This document shows, piece by piece, positions 36,781 to 46,398 of a stretch of 64,000 bases of DNA; position 1 is the first letter of the stretch; each line of letters starts with the position of its first letter. The position numbers and the translations under genes are program-made. The notes beneath the pieces are model-generated. The model was given only the letters and a program-made list of their open reading frames with translations. It ran no database searches and was not told the DNA's origin. The stretch spans positions 1-64,000 of the forward strand of contig JBHJHI010000033.1 in the NCBI GenBank assembly GCA_050330995.1, given 5' to 3'. Origin of the DNA: Thermohalobaculum sp050330995. Lineage in GTDB: Bacteria > Pseudomonadota > Alphaproteobacteria > Rhodobacterales > Rhodobacteraceae.

Positions 36781-38088
36781 TCAGAAGCGCTTCTGGAAGC
36801 GGTTGCGCAGGATGATCGCCGTCAGGTTCATGACGATCAGGAAGGCGAGCAGCACCATGATCGCGGCCTGCGTCTTCTCGGCGAAGCCGGTCTCGGGCGC
36901 GTTGGCCCAGAGATAGATCTGCACCGGCAGCGCGGTCGCGGTGTCGGTGACCGCCTCGGGCGGCGAGGCGACGAAGGCGATCATGCCGATCAGGAGCAGC
37001 GGCGCGGTCTCGCCGAGCGCCTGGCTGAGCCCGATGATCGTGCCGGTCAGCATGCCGGGCAGCGCCTGGGGCAGCACGGTCTTGAACACCGCCTGCTGGC
37101 GCGAGGCGCCGAGCATGATGGCGCCGTCGCGGTAGGAGGGCGGCACGGACCTCAGCGCCGAGCGCGCGGCGATGATGATGATCGGCAGCGTCATCAGCGT
37201 CAGCACCGCACCCCCCGCGAGCGGCGAGGACCGCGGCATTCCGAGGGTGTTGAGAAACACCGCGAGCCCGAGCAGGCCGAAGATGATCGACGGCACGGCC
37301 GCGAGGTTGTTGATGTTGATCTCGATCAGCTCGGTCCAGCGGTTCTTCGGCGCGAACTCCTCGAGGTAGACGGCCGCGATCACCGCGATCGGGAAGGCGA
37401 ACACCAGCACGATCGCGAGCATCATCGCCGAGCCGACGATCCCGGTCCAGAGCCCGGCCAGCTCCGGCGAGCGGCTGTCGGAGTTGGTCAGGAAGCCCCA
37501 GTAGAAGAAGGTGTCGAGCCGGTCCTGCTCCTCCAGCTCGTAGAACCATTCGAGCTGGCGGTCGGTGAGCTGGCGGTCGTCCTCGGGCACGTCGAGCGCG
37601 ATCTTGCGCTTGTGCGCCATGTCGACGACGCTCGACGTCGTCACCCAGGCGTCGCGCGTGGTGCCGATCAGGCCGGGGTTCTCCAGCACCTCGTCCTGGA
37701 GATCGTAGCGCGCGGCGGTCGAGAGGAGGCGCGACAGCGCCCGCTCGTCCTCGTCGGGCACGTCGCGTCCGACCGCCGCTTCGAGCGCGCGGATCAGGAT
37801 CTCCTGATACTGCCGGTCGCGCAGCCGTTCGGGGTCGGTGGTGCCCTCCGGCGCGATCAGCTCGGGGTCGTAGGTGACCGTGAGCGCCATGCGCGTCTGG
37901 AGAAAGCCGGTGTGGCCCTGGCTCACGATCGTGAACAGCAGCACGCCGAGGGTGGCGAGCGCGGCGACGATCGCGAGGAGGCCGGCATACTTCACGATCC
38001 CGCCCTTGCGGCGGCGGTTCTTCAGGCGCGAGGCGAAGCGATCGGTGCCGATCCGCTCGCGCGTCGAGGGGCGCGCGGTCTCAGTCAT
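36781..38088 (-). CDS. pstA: Phosphate ABC transporter permease PstA
   Basis: A 435-residue permease. The C-terminal six-helix part has the ATPase-contact loop around SYRDGAIMLGASRQQAVFKTVLPQALPGML. An N-terminal helix and a periplasmic domain of about 170 residues (DPELIAPEGTTDPERLRDRQYQEI) make it much longer than the E. coli protein; this long form (DUF3333-type extension) is common in alphaproteobacteria. Its start overlaps the pstC stop by 8 bases, implying coupled translation. Confidence 0.95.
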   Translation of the reverse strand: MTETARPSTRERIGTDRFASRLKNRRRKGGIVKYAGLLAIVAALATLGVLLFTIVSQGHTGFLQTRMALTVTYDPELIAPEGTTDPERLRDRQYQEILIRALEAAVGRDVPDEDERALSRLLSTAARYDLQDEVLENPGLIGTTRDAWVTTSSVVDMAHKRKIALDVPEDDRQLTDRQLEWFYELEEQDRLDTFFYWGFLTNSDSRSPELAGLWTGIVGSAMMLAIVLVFAFPIAVIAAVYLEEFAPKNRWTELIEININNLAAVPSIIFGLLGLAVFLNTLGMPRSSPLAGGAVLTLMTLPIIIIAARSALRSVPPSYRDGAIMLGASRQQAVFKTVLPQALPGMLTGTIIGLSQALGETAPLLLIGMIAFVASPPEAVTDTATALPVQIYLWANAPETGFAEKTQAAIMVLLAFLIVMNLTAIILRNRFQKRF

Positions 38089-39472
38089 ACTTCTCTCGGT
38101 AGGCCTGGGTGAACTTGAGCGCGCCGAGGTTCAGCGCCAGCGTCGCCACGAACAGCACCAGCCCGAGCGCGAAGGCCGACAGCGTCTTCGGGCTGTCGAA
38201 CTGCTGATCGCCGGTGAGCAGGTTGGCGATCTGCACCGTCACCGTGGTGGTGGTGTCGAGCGGGTTGAGCGTGAGGTTGGCGCGCAGCCCCGCGGCGAGC
38301 AGCACGATCATGGTCTCGCCGATGGCGCGGCTGATCGCGAGCAGGACCGCGCCGACGATGCCCGGCAGCGCCGCGGGCAGCACCACCTTCAGGATGGTCT
38401 CGCTCTGCGTCGCGCCGAGGGTGTAGGCGCCGTCGCGCAGCCGCTGCGGCACGGCGGTGATCACGTCGTCCGACAGCGAGGAGACGAAGGGGATGATCAT
38501 CAGCCCCATCACCGAGCCGGCGGCGAGCGCGGACTTGGCGCCGACGTCGAGCCCGAGCGCGGTCGCGCTGTCGATGATGAAGGGCGTGACGGTCAGCGCG
38601 GCGAACACGCCGTAGACCACCGTCGGGATGCCGGCGAGCACCTCGAGCAGCGGCTTCAGCACCGCGCGCACCCGCGGGTGCGCGAACTCGGCCAGGTAGA
38701 TCGCCGACAGGAGCCCGAACGGGATCGCGACCGCCATGGCGACGGTGGCGATCAGGAGCGTGCCGACGAACAGGGGCAGGATGCCGAACGAACCCTCGGC
38801 CGCGCCGGCCACCTGATCCTCGCGGATCGCGGTGCCGGGGTTCCATTCGAGCGAGGTGAAGAACTCGATCGGCGAGACCATGCTGAAGAAGCGGACCGAC
38901 TCGAACAGCACCGACATGACGATGCCGAAGGTCGTCAGGATCGCGATCACCGCGCAAAGGATCATCAGCCCGCGCACCATCCGCTCGGTGGCGTTCCTCG
39001 CGCGGAACTGCGGCGCGACGCGCGACTGGCTGTAGAGAAAGCCGATCAGCGCCGGCAGCGCCACGATCGGGATCGCGGCCCAGGACGACCACGACCGCGC
39101 CGAGGCCATGTAGTCGGCGACCGGGCCCGTACCCTCGGGCAAACCCCCGAGCACGTCCTGGCCGAAGGAGGCACGCTCGATCTTGGCCATAAGGAGCGAG
39201 ATCCGGCCCGCGCCCTGGCTCGCGATATCCTCGGGGAGCTGCTGCATGGTGAGCCACTGAACCAGCGGCTCGCGCAGCACGAGGTAGAGCCCCATGAACA
39301 GGAGCGCCGGCACGAGGGTGGCGAGCAGCGAGAACCAGCCGTGGTAGGTCGGCAGCGAATGCAGCTCGCGCCGGCGACCGCCGGCCATGGCGAGCGCGCG
39401 CGAGCGGCCCATCAGAAGGCCGGTCAGCGCCATCAGCGCCACGACCACGGCGACGATCTGGACGAGGGACAT
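38081..39472 (-). CDS. pstC: Phosphate ABC transporter permease PstC
   Basis: A 463-residue inner-membrane permease. The C-terminal domain carries LEVLAGIPTVVYGVFAALTVTPFI and the loop QRLRDGAYTLGATQSETILKVVLPAALPGIVGAV, classic PstC. The N-terminus has two helices and a cytoplasmic linker (GRSRALAMAGGRRRELHSLPTYHG), then more helices, so it is the long alphaproteobacterial form. It lies between pstS (75 bases upstream) and pstA (8-base overlap). Confidence 0.95.
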   Translation of the reverse strand: MSLVQIVAVVVALMALTGLLMGRSRALAMAGGRRRELHSLPTYHGWFSLLATLVPALLFMGLYLVLREPLVQWLTMQQLPEDIASQGAGRISLLMAKIERASFGQDVLGGLPEGTGPVADYMASARSWSSWAAIPIVALPALIGFLYSQSRVAPQFRARNATERMVRGLMILCAVIAILTTFGIVMSVLFESVRFFSMVSPIEFFTSLEWNPGTAIREDQVAGAAEGSFGILPLFVGTLLIATVAMAVAIPFGLLSAIYLAEFAHPRVRAVLKPLLEVLAGIPTVVYGVFAALTVTPFIIDSATALGLDVGAKSALAAGSVMGLMIIPFVSSLSDDVITAVPQRLRDGAYTLGATQSETILKVVLPAALPGIVGAVLLAISRAIGETMIVLLAAGLRANLTLNPLDTTTTVTVQIANLLTGDQQFDSPKTLSAFALGLVLFVATLALNLGALKFTQAYREKYD

Positions 39473-39547
39473 CGAGGGCCTCTCGACGAAAGGAGGAAAG
39501 CCGGGCCGCCGCGGCGGCCCGGTCGTCGCGCGTCGAAGGCGCCGAAC

Positions 39548-40567
39548 TCAGCCCTGGCCGAGGCTCTCGGCCTTCTCCACCATCTCCTCGCGCTTCGACT
39601 GGTCCATCGGGATCAGGCCCTGGTCGAGCAGCAGGCCGTTCTCGCCGATCACCTCGTCGCTCATGTAGTAGGTCAGGAACTCCTGCAGGCCCGGGATCGA
39701 GCCGACGTGGGCGTCCTTGACGTAGATGAACAGCGGACGCGACAGCGGGTAGTCCTCGTTCGCGATGTTCTCGGCGGTCGGCTGCGCGCCGCTGACCGAA
39801 GCGGCCTGCAGGTTCGACTTGTTCTGGTCGTAGTAGCTGAAGCCGAAGATGCCGAAGGAGCCGGGCTGGCTCGACAGGCGCTGGACGATCACGTTGTCGT
39901 TCTCGCCGGCCTCGACGAAGCCGCCGTCGGTGCGCATGGTGGTGCAGACCTCCTCCATGCGCTCCTCGTCGAGCGAGGTCACGGCCTCGAACTCCTCGCA
40001 GCCCGTCTCCATCGCCAGCTCGACGAAGGCGTCGCGCGTGCCCGAGGTGGTCGGCGGGCCGAACACGGTGATCTCCTGGTCGGGCAGGCTGTCGTCGATG
40101 TCCGACCAGCTCTCGTAGGGATTGTCGACGATCTCGCCGTCCTGCACCGTCTCGGCGGCGAGCGCCTGCCAGATCTGGGCGCGGGTCAGCTCGACCGTAT
40201 CGACCGACTTGTCGGCGGCGAGCACGATGCCGTCGTTGCCGATCTGCAGCTCGGTGACGTTCTCGACGCCGTTCGAGGCGCAGCTCTCGCGCTCCGACGA
40301 GGTCATCGCGCGCGAGGCGTCGTTGATGTCGGGGAACTGCGTGCCGACACCCTGGCAGAACAGCTGGAAGCCGCCGCCGGTGCCGGTCGACTCGACCACC
40401 GGCGCCGGGTTGCCGGTGTTGCGCGCGAAGTTCTCGGCCACCGCCGTGGTGAACGGATAGACCGTCGAGGAGCCGACGACGCGAATGTTCTCGCGCGACT
40501 GCGCGTCGGCGGCGAGCGGCATCGCGACGAGCGCGACGGCAACGGCGGTGAGGGTGCGATTGGTCAT
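39548..40567 (-). CDS. pstS: Phosphate-binding periplasmic protein PstS
   Basis: A 339-residue substrate-binding protein with a Sec signal peptide (NRTLTAVAVALVAMPLAADAQS, cleavage near residue 22). Phosphate-contact segments are IRVVGSSTVYPF, ESTGTGGGFQLFCQG, DINDASRAMTSSE, and the DAF-type FGPPTTSGTRDAFVE, all typical of PstS-type binders. Start ATG 40567 follows AAGGAGAACCGCTCG. First gene of pstSCAB on the minus strand; regulation by PhoB is expected but only a weak site is visible upstream. Confidence 0.95.
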   Translation of the reverse strand: MTNRTLTAVAVALVAMPLAADAQSRENIRVVGSSTVYPFTTAVAENFARNTGNPAPVVESTGTGGGFQLFCQGVGTQFPDINDASRAMTSSERESCASNGVENVTELQIGNDGIVLAADKSVDTVELTRAQIWQALAAETVQDGEIVDNPYESWSDIDDSLPDQEITVFGPPTTSGTRDAFVELAMETGCEEFEAVTSLDEERMEEVCTTMRTDGGFVEAGENDNVIVQRLSSQPGSFGIFGFSYYDQNKSNLQAASVSGAQPTAENIANEDYPLSRPLFIYVKDAHVGSIPGLQEFLTYYMSDEVIGENGLLLDQGLIPMDQSKREEMVEKAESLGQG

Positions 40568-40938
40568 CGAGCGGTTCTCCTTCGCGAGTTCCGTGACGGG
40601 CGCGGCCCCACGCCCGCCGCGCCGCGACGGACCGGTTCCGCACCGTTTTGGCGTCTCGTGTTCGCCGCGAGCGGCGCACGCCCCGACAATCGACGGCCCG
40701 ACGCGACGTTCCGATTTGAAATTTGAAGTTTCCGCGACAGCCGCCGCTCGGCGCCCCCGACGGCGGACCGGTCGCCGCCACCGGCGCCGCCCGCGCCGAG
40801 CCCTCGTTCCGGCTCGCTCACGCTGCGGCGGAGCGCCCCGGCGACGCGGGACGAGGCACCGCGCCCGAGGCGGGCAGAGCGGTGCCAAGTCGTTGCGGAC
40901 AAGGGAAGACTTCCGGCGCCGGAGCGCCGGGCCGGGCC
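40568..40938. other. Promoter region of pstS
   Basis: No gene seen. On the minus strand about 160 bases before pstS, 40723-40740 reads CTGTCGC, four bases, then ACTTCAA, which matches the first half of a PhoB box (CTGTCAT-N4-CTGTCAT) well and the second half poorly. A run of TTTGAA repeats on the plus strand (40714-40727) makes this the most AT-rich spot of the gap. PhoB control is expected for pst genes, so the site is a candidate only. Confidence 0.3.
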
Positions 40939-42288
40939 TCAGTTGCCGGGCTGCTCGATCGCGGTGCCGTAGCGGCCGACGGTGCGCCGGTCGAGGCTCG
41001 GCTCGTCGACGAGGAAGGTGCCGTCGGTGGCGGGCTGGGGGTCGAGCGGGCGCTCGGTGAAGCGCCCGCGCGCCTCGACGCGGCCGCCGTCCTCGAGCGC
41101 GTCCGCGCCCTCGTAGAGCGCGGGGTCGACCGCCGTGGCGTCGACGCGGAGGGTGCGGTCGAAGCCGTCGACGTCGTCGAGGGTGACGTTGAGGTTCCCG
41201 AAGCGGCCGGCGAAGTTGTAGCGCAGCACGAAGGCGCCGGCGACGTCCCGGGGAGCGCCGCCCGCCACGGTGGTGTCGAACAGTTGGCCTTCCACGCCGC
41301 CGGTGAAGTCGGCGATGTCGTCGAAACCCGTGAGATCGGCGAGCGCGGGCCCCTCGTCGAGCGGGGGCAGCATGTCGGGGATGGCGAGATCGCCCTCTCC
41401 GGGAGGGACGTCCCCGTCACCGGCGTCGAGGATATCGGTCTCGTCGAGGGAGTCGGCGAGGACCTCGTCGGCCTCGACCACGGGGCCGGCCGGCAGGCCG
41501 GCCTCGTCCTCGGGCCGGCCGAGGTCGCGCCGGCCCGTCAGCTCGGGGTCGAAGCGCGCGCGCCGCCCGCCGTCGCCGTTCCCCTCGAAGCGGTCGAACA
41601 GCTCGCGCAGCGCCTCGGCGGTGACGAGGCCGTCGAACACGATCTCGCCGTCCGGCAGCACGCGGACCACCGAGCCGGGGCGCGAGAGCGCGAGGCTCGC
41701 GAGCGCGAGGCGCCCCTCGTCGGGGCCGTCGTCGAGCCCGTCCCCGTCGGCGTCGCCGTAGGCGGTGATGGTGATCTGGTAGGCCGAGAGCAGCGTGATG
41801 CGCGTCTCGCAGCCGGGCGCGCGCCCGAGGGGCGCGACCGTGCAGGTCGGATCGACCTCGATGATCACGCCCGAGCCGCGGATGCCGATCGTCGCCGTCG
41901 GCGTGCGCACGATCGCCTCGCCCGTCTCGGTGATCCGCCCGCCGATGAAGCGCAGCGCGCCGCGGGTGATCGAGAGCGCCACGTCGCCGGCCCGGCGGTC
42001 GGGGTCGTAGACGTAGGCGTCGAGGACGATGTCGCTGTCGGGCGCGACCGAGAGCGAGGTGCCGTCGAGGAACAGGAGCTGCCCAGCGCCGAGCGGCGTC
42101 GTCTCGATGCGCTCGAGCCCGACCACGTCGTCGCCGAGGAGCTTGTCGCGCGTCTCGTCGGCGGGGGGCGTGCCGAGCATGGTCTCGTTGACGGCCGCGA
42201 CCGTGCCGATGCGGTCGGCGGCGGCCGGCCCGGCGGCGAGGCCGAAGGCGGCGAGGGCGGCGATCAGGCGCATGGTCGCGTCGGGCAT
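40939..42288 (-). CDS. FecR-domain periplasmic protein
   Basis: A 449-residue exported protein with a Sec signal (MRLIAALAAFGLAAGPAAADR). Residues about 55-150 form a FecR domain: LLFLDGTSLSVAPDSDIVLDAYVYDP, GDVALSITRGALRFIGG, and the RTPTATIGIRGSGVIIEV strand. Then come about 120 acidic, low-complexity residues, and a C-terminal beta-rich domain (FVLRYNFAGRFGNLNVTLDDVD) that looks like an outer-surface lipoprotein barrel-type fold. Such FecR proteins usually bind surface ligands or act as cell-surface sensors. Start ATG 42288 has GGGAG upstream. It is 19 bases downstream of the TPR-barrel gene, same strand. Confidence 0.8.
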   Translation of the reverse strand: MPDATMRLIAALAAFGLAAGPAAADRIGTVAAVNETMLGTPPADETRDKLLGDDVVGLERIETTPLGAGQLLFLDGTSLSVAPDSDIVLDAYVYDPDRRAGDVALSITRGALRFIGGRITETGEAIVRTPTATIGIRGSGVIIEVDPTCTVAPLGRAPGCETRITLLSAYQITITAYGDADGDGLDDGPDEGRLALASLALSRPGSVVRVLPDGEIVFDGLVTAEALRELFDRFEGNGDGGRRARFDPELTGRRDLGRPEDEAGLPAGPVVEADEVLADSLDETDILDAGDGDVPPGEGDLAIPDMLPPLDEGPALADLTGFDDIADFTGGVEGQLFDTTVAGGAPRDVAGAFVLRYNFAGRFGNLNVTLDDVDGFDRTLRVDATAVDPALYEGADALEDGGRVEARGRFTERPLDPQPATDGTFLVDEPSLDRRTVGRYGTAIEQPGN

Positions 42289-42307
42289 GTCCCGGCTCCC
42301 CTCTGGC

Positions 42308-43615
42308 TCACATCCGGTACTGCAGGGACAGCGTCACGGTCGTGTTGTCGAGATCGAAGTTCTGGATCGGCGAGCGGCGCAGCAGGTGCTCGACCTCGGC
42401 CTTGACGCCGAGGTCGTCGGCGATCGGGACCACGTTGGAGAGGCTGAGGCGCAGGTCGACCTCCTCGCGCTCCTCGAACGGGTCGACGAACGGATCGGGC
42501 TCCTCGTAGTCGCGGTAGCGCACGTCGACGTAGCCCGCCAGCGTGAACTTGCGCCGCGGCCCGAGGCCGGCGTCGTAGCGCCAGGCCCCGGAGAGACGCG
42601 CGCCGACCTCGGTGTTCGAGAAGAAGTCCGCGTCGGCCTCCTCGACCGAGAAGAAGCCGATCGCGCTGCCGACCAGGTCGGGGTTGACCACGTAGCGCGC
42701 GCCGAGTTCGAGCGTGCCCTCGACCCGATCGCGGATGTCGCGGTCCGCCTCGAAGTCGAAGGCGCCAAAGGAGAGATCGGCGTAGGCCGAGACGCCGTCG
42801 CCGAGGGCCTTGCTGAGCTCGACCCCGCCGAGGCCGGCGTAGAAGATACTCTCCTCGCGCGCGTAGAGATACTGCCCCTCGACGTAGGGGCGCAGGCGCG
42901 CGGCGTCGCTGAAGGGGCCGAGCACGAGACGCGGGCCGGTGCGCAGGCGCACGAAGGCGGTGTCGCCTTCCTCCACGTCGAAGAACTTGAGGCCGAGCAG
43001 CCCCGCGTCCGTGACCCAGGCGTGCTCGCGCGGCAGGCGCAGGTCGTAGGTGTGGACGGCGTTCAGCTCGACGCGCACGCCGAAGTCGTCCTCCTCGCGG
43101 CTGTCGGGCGTGAGCAGGAAGTCGGGGTTGCCGCCCACGGTGACGAAGTCGTCGGCCGGCGCGAGGTTGGCGTTGGTGTGGTAGGTGAGGCCCGCCTCGG
43201 CGACCAGGGAGAACGCGTTGTGGTCCTCGCGCCGGGTGATGACGTCCAGATACTCCCGCGCGAGCGTGGCGCGCTCGGCGTCGAGATCGCCGCTCTCCAG
43301 CGCCTGCTCGAAGTAGAGCCGCGACGGCGCCAGCGCGCCGAGGCGGTAGTAGGCGACGCCGAGGCGGAAGCGCACGGTCGGCAGGTCCTGGCGGTAGATC
43401 AGCATCCGCTCGAGCGTCTGGATCGCCGCCTCGTAGTCCTCGAGCTCGAAGGAGATCGCGGCGTACTCGCGCATCAGCGCCACGTCGTCGGGCGTCTCCA
43501 GCAGACGCTCGTAGAGCGCGCGCTGACGCTCGGGCGTGACGGCGTCCTGCGCCGGCGCGGGGGCGCCCGCCACGATCGCCGTGGCCGCCGTCAATACCGT
43601 GATCGCCCGCCGCAT
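42308..43615 (-). CDS. TPR and outer-membrane beta-barrel protein (Slam-like architecture)
   Basis: A 435-residue exported protein with a signal peptide (RRAITVLTAATAIVAGAPAPAQD). Residues about 25-135 hold TPR-like helix pairs (ALMREYAAISFELEDYEAAIQTLERMLIYRQ; VRFRLGVAYYRLGALAPSRLYFEQAL). From about residue 140 to the end alternating strands, many with aromatic ends (FSLVAEAGLTYHTNANLAP, FTLAGYVDVRYRDYEE, terminal TVTLSLQYRM with a final aromatic-hydrophobic motif), indicate an outer-membrane barrel. This combination recalls Slam/DUF560 surface-lipoprotein assembly proteins, whose client could be the FecR-C-terminal-barrel protein next door. That partnership is inference. Confidence 0.75.
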   Translation of the reverse strand: MRRAITVLTAATAIVAGAPAPAQDAVTPERQRALYERLLETPDDVALMREYAAISFELEDYEAAIQTLERMLIYRQDLPTVRFRLGVAYYRLGALAPSRLYFEQALESGDLDAERATLAREYLDVITRREDHNAFSLVAEAGLTYHTNANLAPADDFVTVGGNPDFLLTPDSREEDDFGVRVELNAVHTYDLRLPREHAWVTDAGLLGLKFFDVEEGDTAFVRLRTGPRLVLGPFSDAARLRPYVEGQYLYAREESIFYAGLGGVELSKALGDGVSAYADLSFGAFDFEADRDIRDRVEGTLELGARYVVNPDLVGSAIGFFSVEEADADFFSNTEVGARLSGAWRYDAGLGPRRKFTLAGYVDVRYRDYEEPDPFVDPFEEREEVDLRLSLSNVVPIADDLGVKAEVEHLLRRSPIQNFDLDNTTVTLSLQYRM

Positions 43616-43985
43616 GCGCCCCCGCCCCCCTGATACCTGGCTCGCCCGTCCCGATTCGGGGCAGACCTTACGGAGGCTCCGCCGTCACGGCCAAGCGAAG
43701 TTTGGCGAAGCCCCGTCACCCGGCCCGCCTCGTCTCCCGCAGGGCACGATCCCGGACCGCGGCGTCGCCCGCTTGTGCCACGCGCGCGGCGACCGCATCA
43801 TCGACGCAGGGACCCATCCCGGGCGATCGCGCCGCAGACGGAGCCGCCATGCCTGCAAGCCGCGCCGCCCTCGCCGGGGCGAGGCCGACGATCGCGCGCC
43901 CCGTCGCGCCCCCCCGAGCGCGCCTCTCTATCGTGCGCCCCCCCGGCGCGCGCGTGCCCATTGCGCGCCGCCTCAGGGCGCGGCG
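43616..43985. other. Divergent control region of sensor module
   Basis: About 370 bases between the TPR-barrel gene (minus) and the cyclase gene (plus). Very GC-rich, no gene, no clear -10 box and no ribosome-binding site better than weak before ATG 43986. I see no operator. Confidence 0.45.
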
Positions 43986-46268
43986 ATGATCGCCCGCTTG
44001 CGTCTCGCCCCCGCGGGGCTCGCGCTCGGGGTGGTGCTCGCGATCGCGACGCTGCACGCCGTGCGGCCGGGCTTTTGGCGCGACGTCGAGGCCTGGATCT
44101 TCGACCGCTACCAGACGATCTCGCCGCGCCCGTTCGAGGAGGACGGGATCGTGCGCGTGGTCGACATCGACGAGGCCTCGCTCGCCCGGCTCGGACAATG
44201 GCCCTGGCCGCGCAGCTTCCTCGCTGCGATGATCGAGCGGCTGACCGACGCCGGCGTGGCCGTGATCGCCTTCGACATGGTGTTCGCCGAGGCCGACCGC
44301 ACCTCGCCGCGCCACATCGTCGAGGTCTGGCAGCGCTACAACCAGCGCTTCCTGACGGCCACCGGCGCGGCCGAGGTCGCGGCCCTCGAGATGGCGCTGA
44401 TCGACGACCTGCCCGACCACGACGCCATCCTGGCCGAGATCATCGGCGAGAGCCCGGTGGTGCTCGGGCGCTTCCTCTCAGGCGGGCTCGGGCGCGGCAC
44501 GCCCGCGGTCAAGGGGGGCGTCTCGGTGCTCGGCTCGCCGGTCGACGGCGCGCTCGTGAGCTTCGAGGGGGTGGTCGAGAACCTGCCCGGCCTCGTCGAG
44601 CCGGCCTCGGGCCTCGGCTCGGTCAGCCTCGCGCCCTCGGGCGGCGAGACGGTGCGCCGCGTGCCGCTGATCGCGCGCGCCGGCGGCGTAATCGTGCCCG
44701 CGCTCTCGGTCGAGGCGCTGCGCGTGGCGCAGGGCGCGCGCGGCTACCTGGTGCAGGCGACCGACGCGGGCGGCGAGATCGACCTGAGGGACGGCGTCGG
44801 CGTCGCCTCGATGCGCGTGGGCGGCCTCGTGCTGCCGCTGGAGCCCGACGGCACCTTGCGCGTGCGCTTCGCGGGCGCCCGCCCCGAGCGGCGCATCCCC
44901 GCCTGGCAGGTGCTCGACGGGGCGGCGATGCCGCCCGCGCTCGCCGAGGAGGTGCGCGGGCGGATCATCCTGGTCGGCACCTCGGCGCCGGGCCTGCGCG
45001 ATCTGGTGACGACGCCGCTGGAGCGCGACGTGCCCGGCGTCGAGGTCCACGCCGAGATCGTCGAGCAGGCGGTGGCGCAGACCTTCCTCGCCCGCCCCGA
45101 CTGGGCGGTCGGGCGCGAACGCCTGGTGCTGCTCGCCGGCGGCGCGCTGGTGGTGGTGCTGATCGGCGCGGGGCTGCCGGTGCTCGCGATCGGCGCTATG
45201 GCGCTCGGCGCGGCGGGCGCGCTGGGGGGCGGGTGGTACGCCTTCGAGGCGCACGGGCTCCTGCTCAGCCCGGTCGGCCCGACGATCGGCCCCGCCGGCG
45301 CGCTGCTGGTCGGACTGTCGCTGAACTTCTTCCTCGCCGAACGCTCGCGCCGCGAGATCACCGGGCAGTTCCAGCACTTCGTGGCGCCCGAGGTGATCGA
45401 GGAGATCGTCGCCGACCCCGAGCGCTACCTGAAGCCCGGCGGCGAGAGCCGCGAGCTGGCGGTGATGTTCGTCGACATGCGCGGCTTCTCGACCAAGACC
45501 GAGGACATGACGCCCGAGGAGGTCATCAGCTTCGTCAACGAGCTGCTGACGCCGCTGACGGACGTCGTCCTCGAGAACGAGGGCACGGTCGACAAGTACA
45601 TGGGCGACGCGGTCATGGCGTTCTGGAACGCGCCGAAGTTCGTGGACGACATGGACGCGAAGGCGGTGGCGACCGCGCTCCGGCTGCTCGACGCGGCCGA
45701 GGCGATCTCGGCCGACAACCTCGCCGCGGGCAGACCGGACGTCCGCGTGGCCATCGGGATCAACACCGGGCCCTGCTCCGTCGGCAACATGGGCTCGACG
45801 CGGCGGCTGTCCTATTCCTGCGTGGGCGATCCGGTGAACCTCGCCTCGCGCCTCGAAGGACAGACGCGGCGCTACGTCGTCGACGTGCTGGTCGGCGAGA
45901 CCACCGCCGCGCGCGTGATCGGGAGCGGGGGGGCCGGGGGCGGCTTCGCGCTGCTAGCGCTCGACCGCCTCAAGGTCAAGGGCCGCGCGCGTCCCGAGGA
46001 GGTCTACACCGTCGCGGGCGAGGCCGCGCTCGTCGGGACGCCCGCCTTCGAGGCCGTGGCCGCGACGCTCGGCGAGGCGCGCGCGCTCTACGCGGCGCGC
46101 GACTGGGACGGCGCCGAGGCCGCCTTCGGGCGCCTCGCCCGCCTCGGCGGGGTCGGGCGCTTCGACCCGGCCGGGACGGTGGCCGAGTATCGCGCGCGGA
46201 TCGCGCGCTGGCGCGAGCGGCCGCCGCCGCCCGACTGGGACGGCGCCTTTGAGGCCCTCTCGAAATAG
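43986..46268 (+). CDS. CHASE2-domain class III adenylate cyclase
   Basis: A 760-residue membrane protein. After one N-terminal helix (residues about 8-25) comes a periplasmic CHASE2 domain to about residue 365 (WPWPRSFLAAMIERLTDAGVAVIAFDMVFAE; VRGRIILVGTSAPGLRDLVTTPLERDVPGVEVHAEIVEQ), two to three membrane helices (about 375-455), and a cytoplasmic cyclase domain. Catalytic residues: metal-binding Asp497 (VMFVDMRGFS) and Asp541 (KYMGDAVMAF), adenine-selecting Lys537 and Asp615, transition-state Asn618 and Arg622 (GDPVNLASR). It is predicted to make cAMP in response to an envelope signal. It ends in a TPR-like tail (EARALYAARDWDGAEAAFGRLARL). Confidence 0.9.
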   Translation: MIARLRLAPAGLALGVVLAIATLHAVRPGFWRDVEAWIFDRYQTISPRPFEEDGIVRVVDIDEASLARLGQWPWPRSFLAAMIERLTDAGVAVIAFDMVFAEADRTSPRHIVEVWQRYNQRFLTATGAAEVAALEMALIDDLPDHDAILAEIIGESPVVLGRFLSGGLGRGTPAVKGGVSVLGSPVDGALVSFEGVVENLPGLVEPASGLGSVSLAPSGGETVRRVPLIARAGGVIVPALSVEALRVAQGARGYLVQATDAGGEIDLRDGVGVASMRVGGLVLPLEPDGTLRVRFAGARPERRIPAWQVLDGAAMPPALAEEVRGRIILVGTSAPGLRDLVTTPLERDVPGVEVHAEIVEQAVAQTFLARPDWAVGRERLVLLAGGALVVVLIGAGLPVLAIGAMALGAAGALGGGWYAFEAHGLLLSPVGPTIGPAGALLVGLSLNFFLAERSRREITGQFQHFVAPEVIEEIVADPERYLKPGGESRELAVMFVDMRGFSTKTEDMTPEEVISFVNELLTPLTDVVLENEGTVDKYMGDAVMAFWNAPKFVDDMDAKAVATALRLLDAAEAISADNLAAGRPDVRVAIGINTGPCSVGNMGSTRRLSYSCVGDPVNLASRLEGQTRRYVVDVLVGETTAARVIGSGGAGGGFALLALDRLKVKGRARPEEVYTVAGEAALVGTPAFEAVAATLGEARALYAARDWDGAEAAFGRLARLGGVGRFDPAGTVAEYRARIARWRERPPPPDWDGAFEALSK

Positions 46269-46398
46269 ACCGCCCGCGTCCCGCGCACGGGCGCCGCGCC
46301 CGGCACGGTGTCCCGGACGCGTCTCCCTTGCCTCGCCCGGCATCGGACGGCGATGATCCGTCCCCCCGAGACCCGACGCGCGCCCGACGGGAGAGGAC

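Noticed and set aside
35802..40567. phoU or phoB as part of the pst operon
   Set aside because: No such frame between pstB and the neighbouring genes; the operon seen is pstSCAB only.
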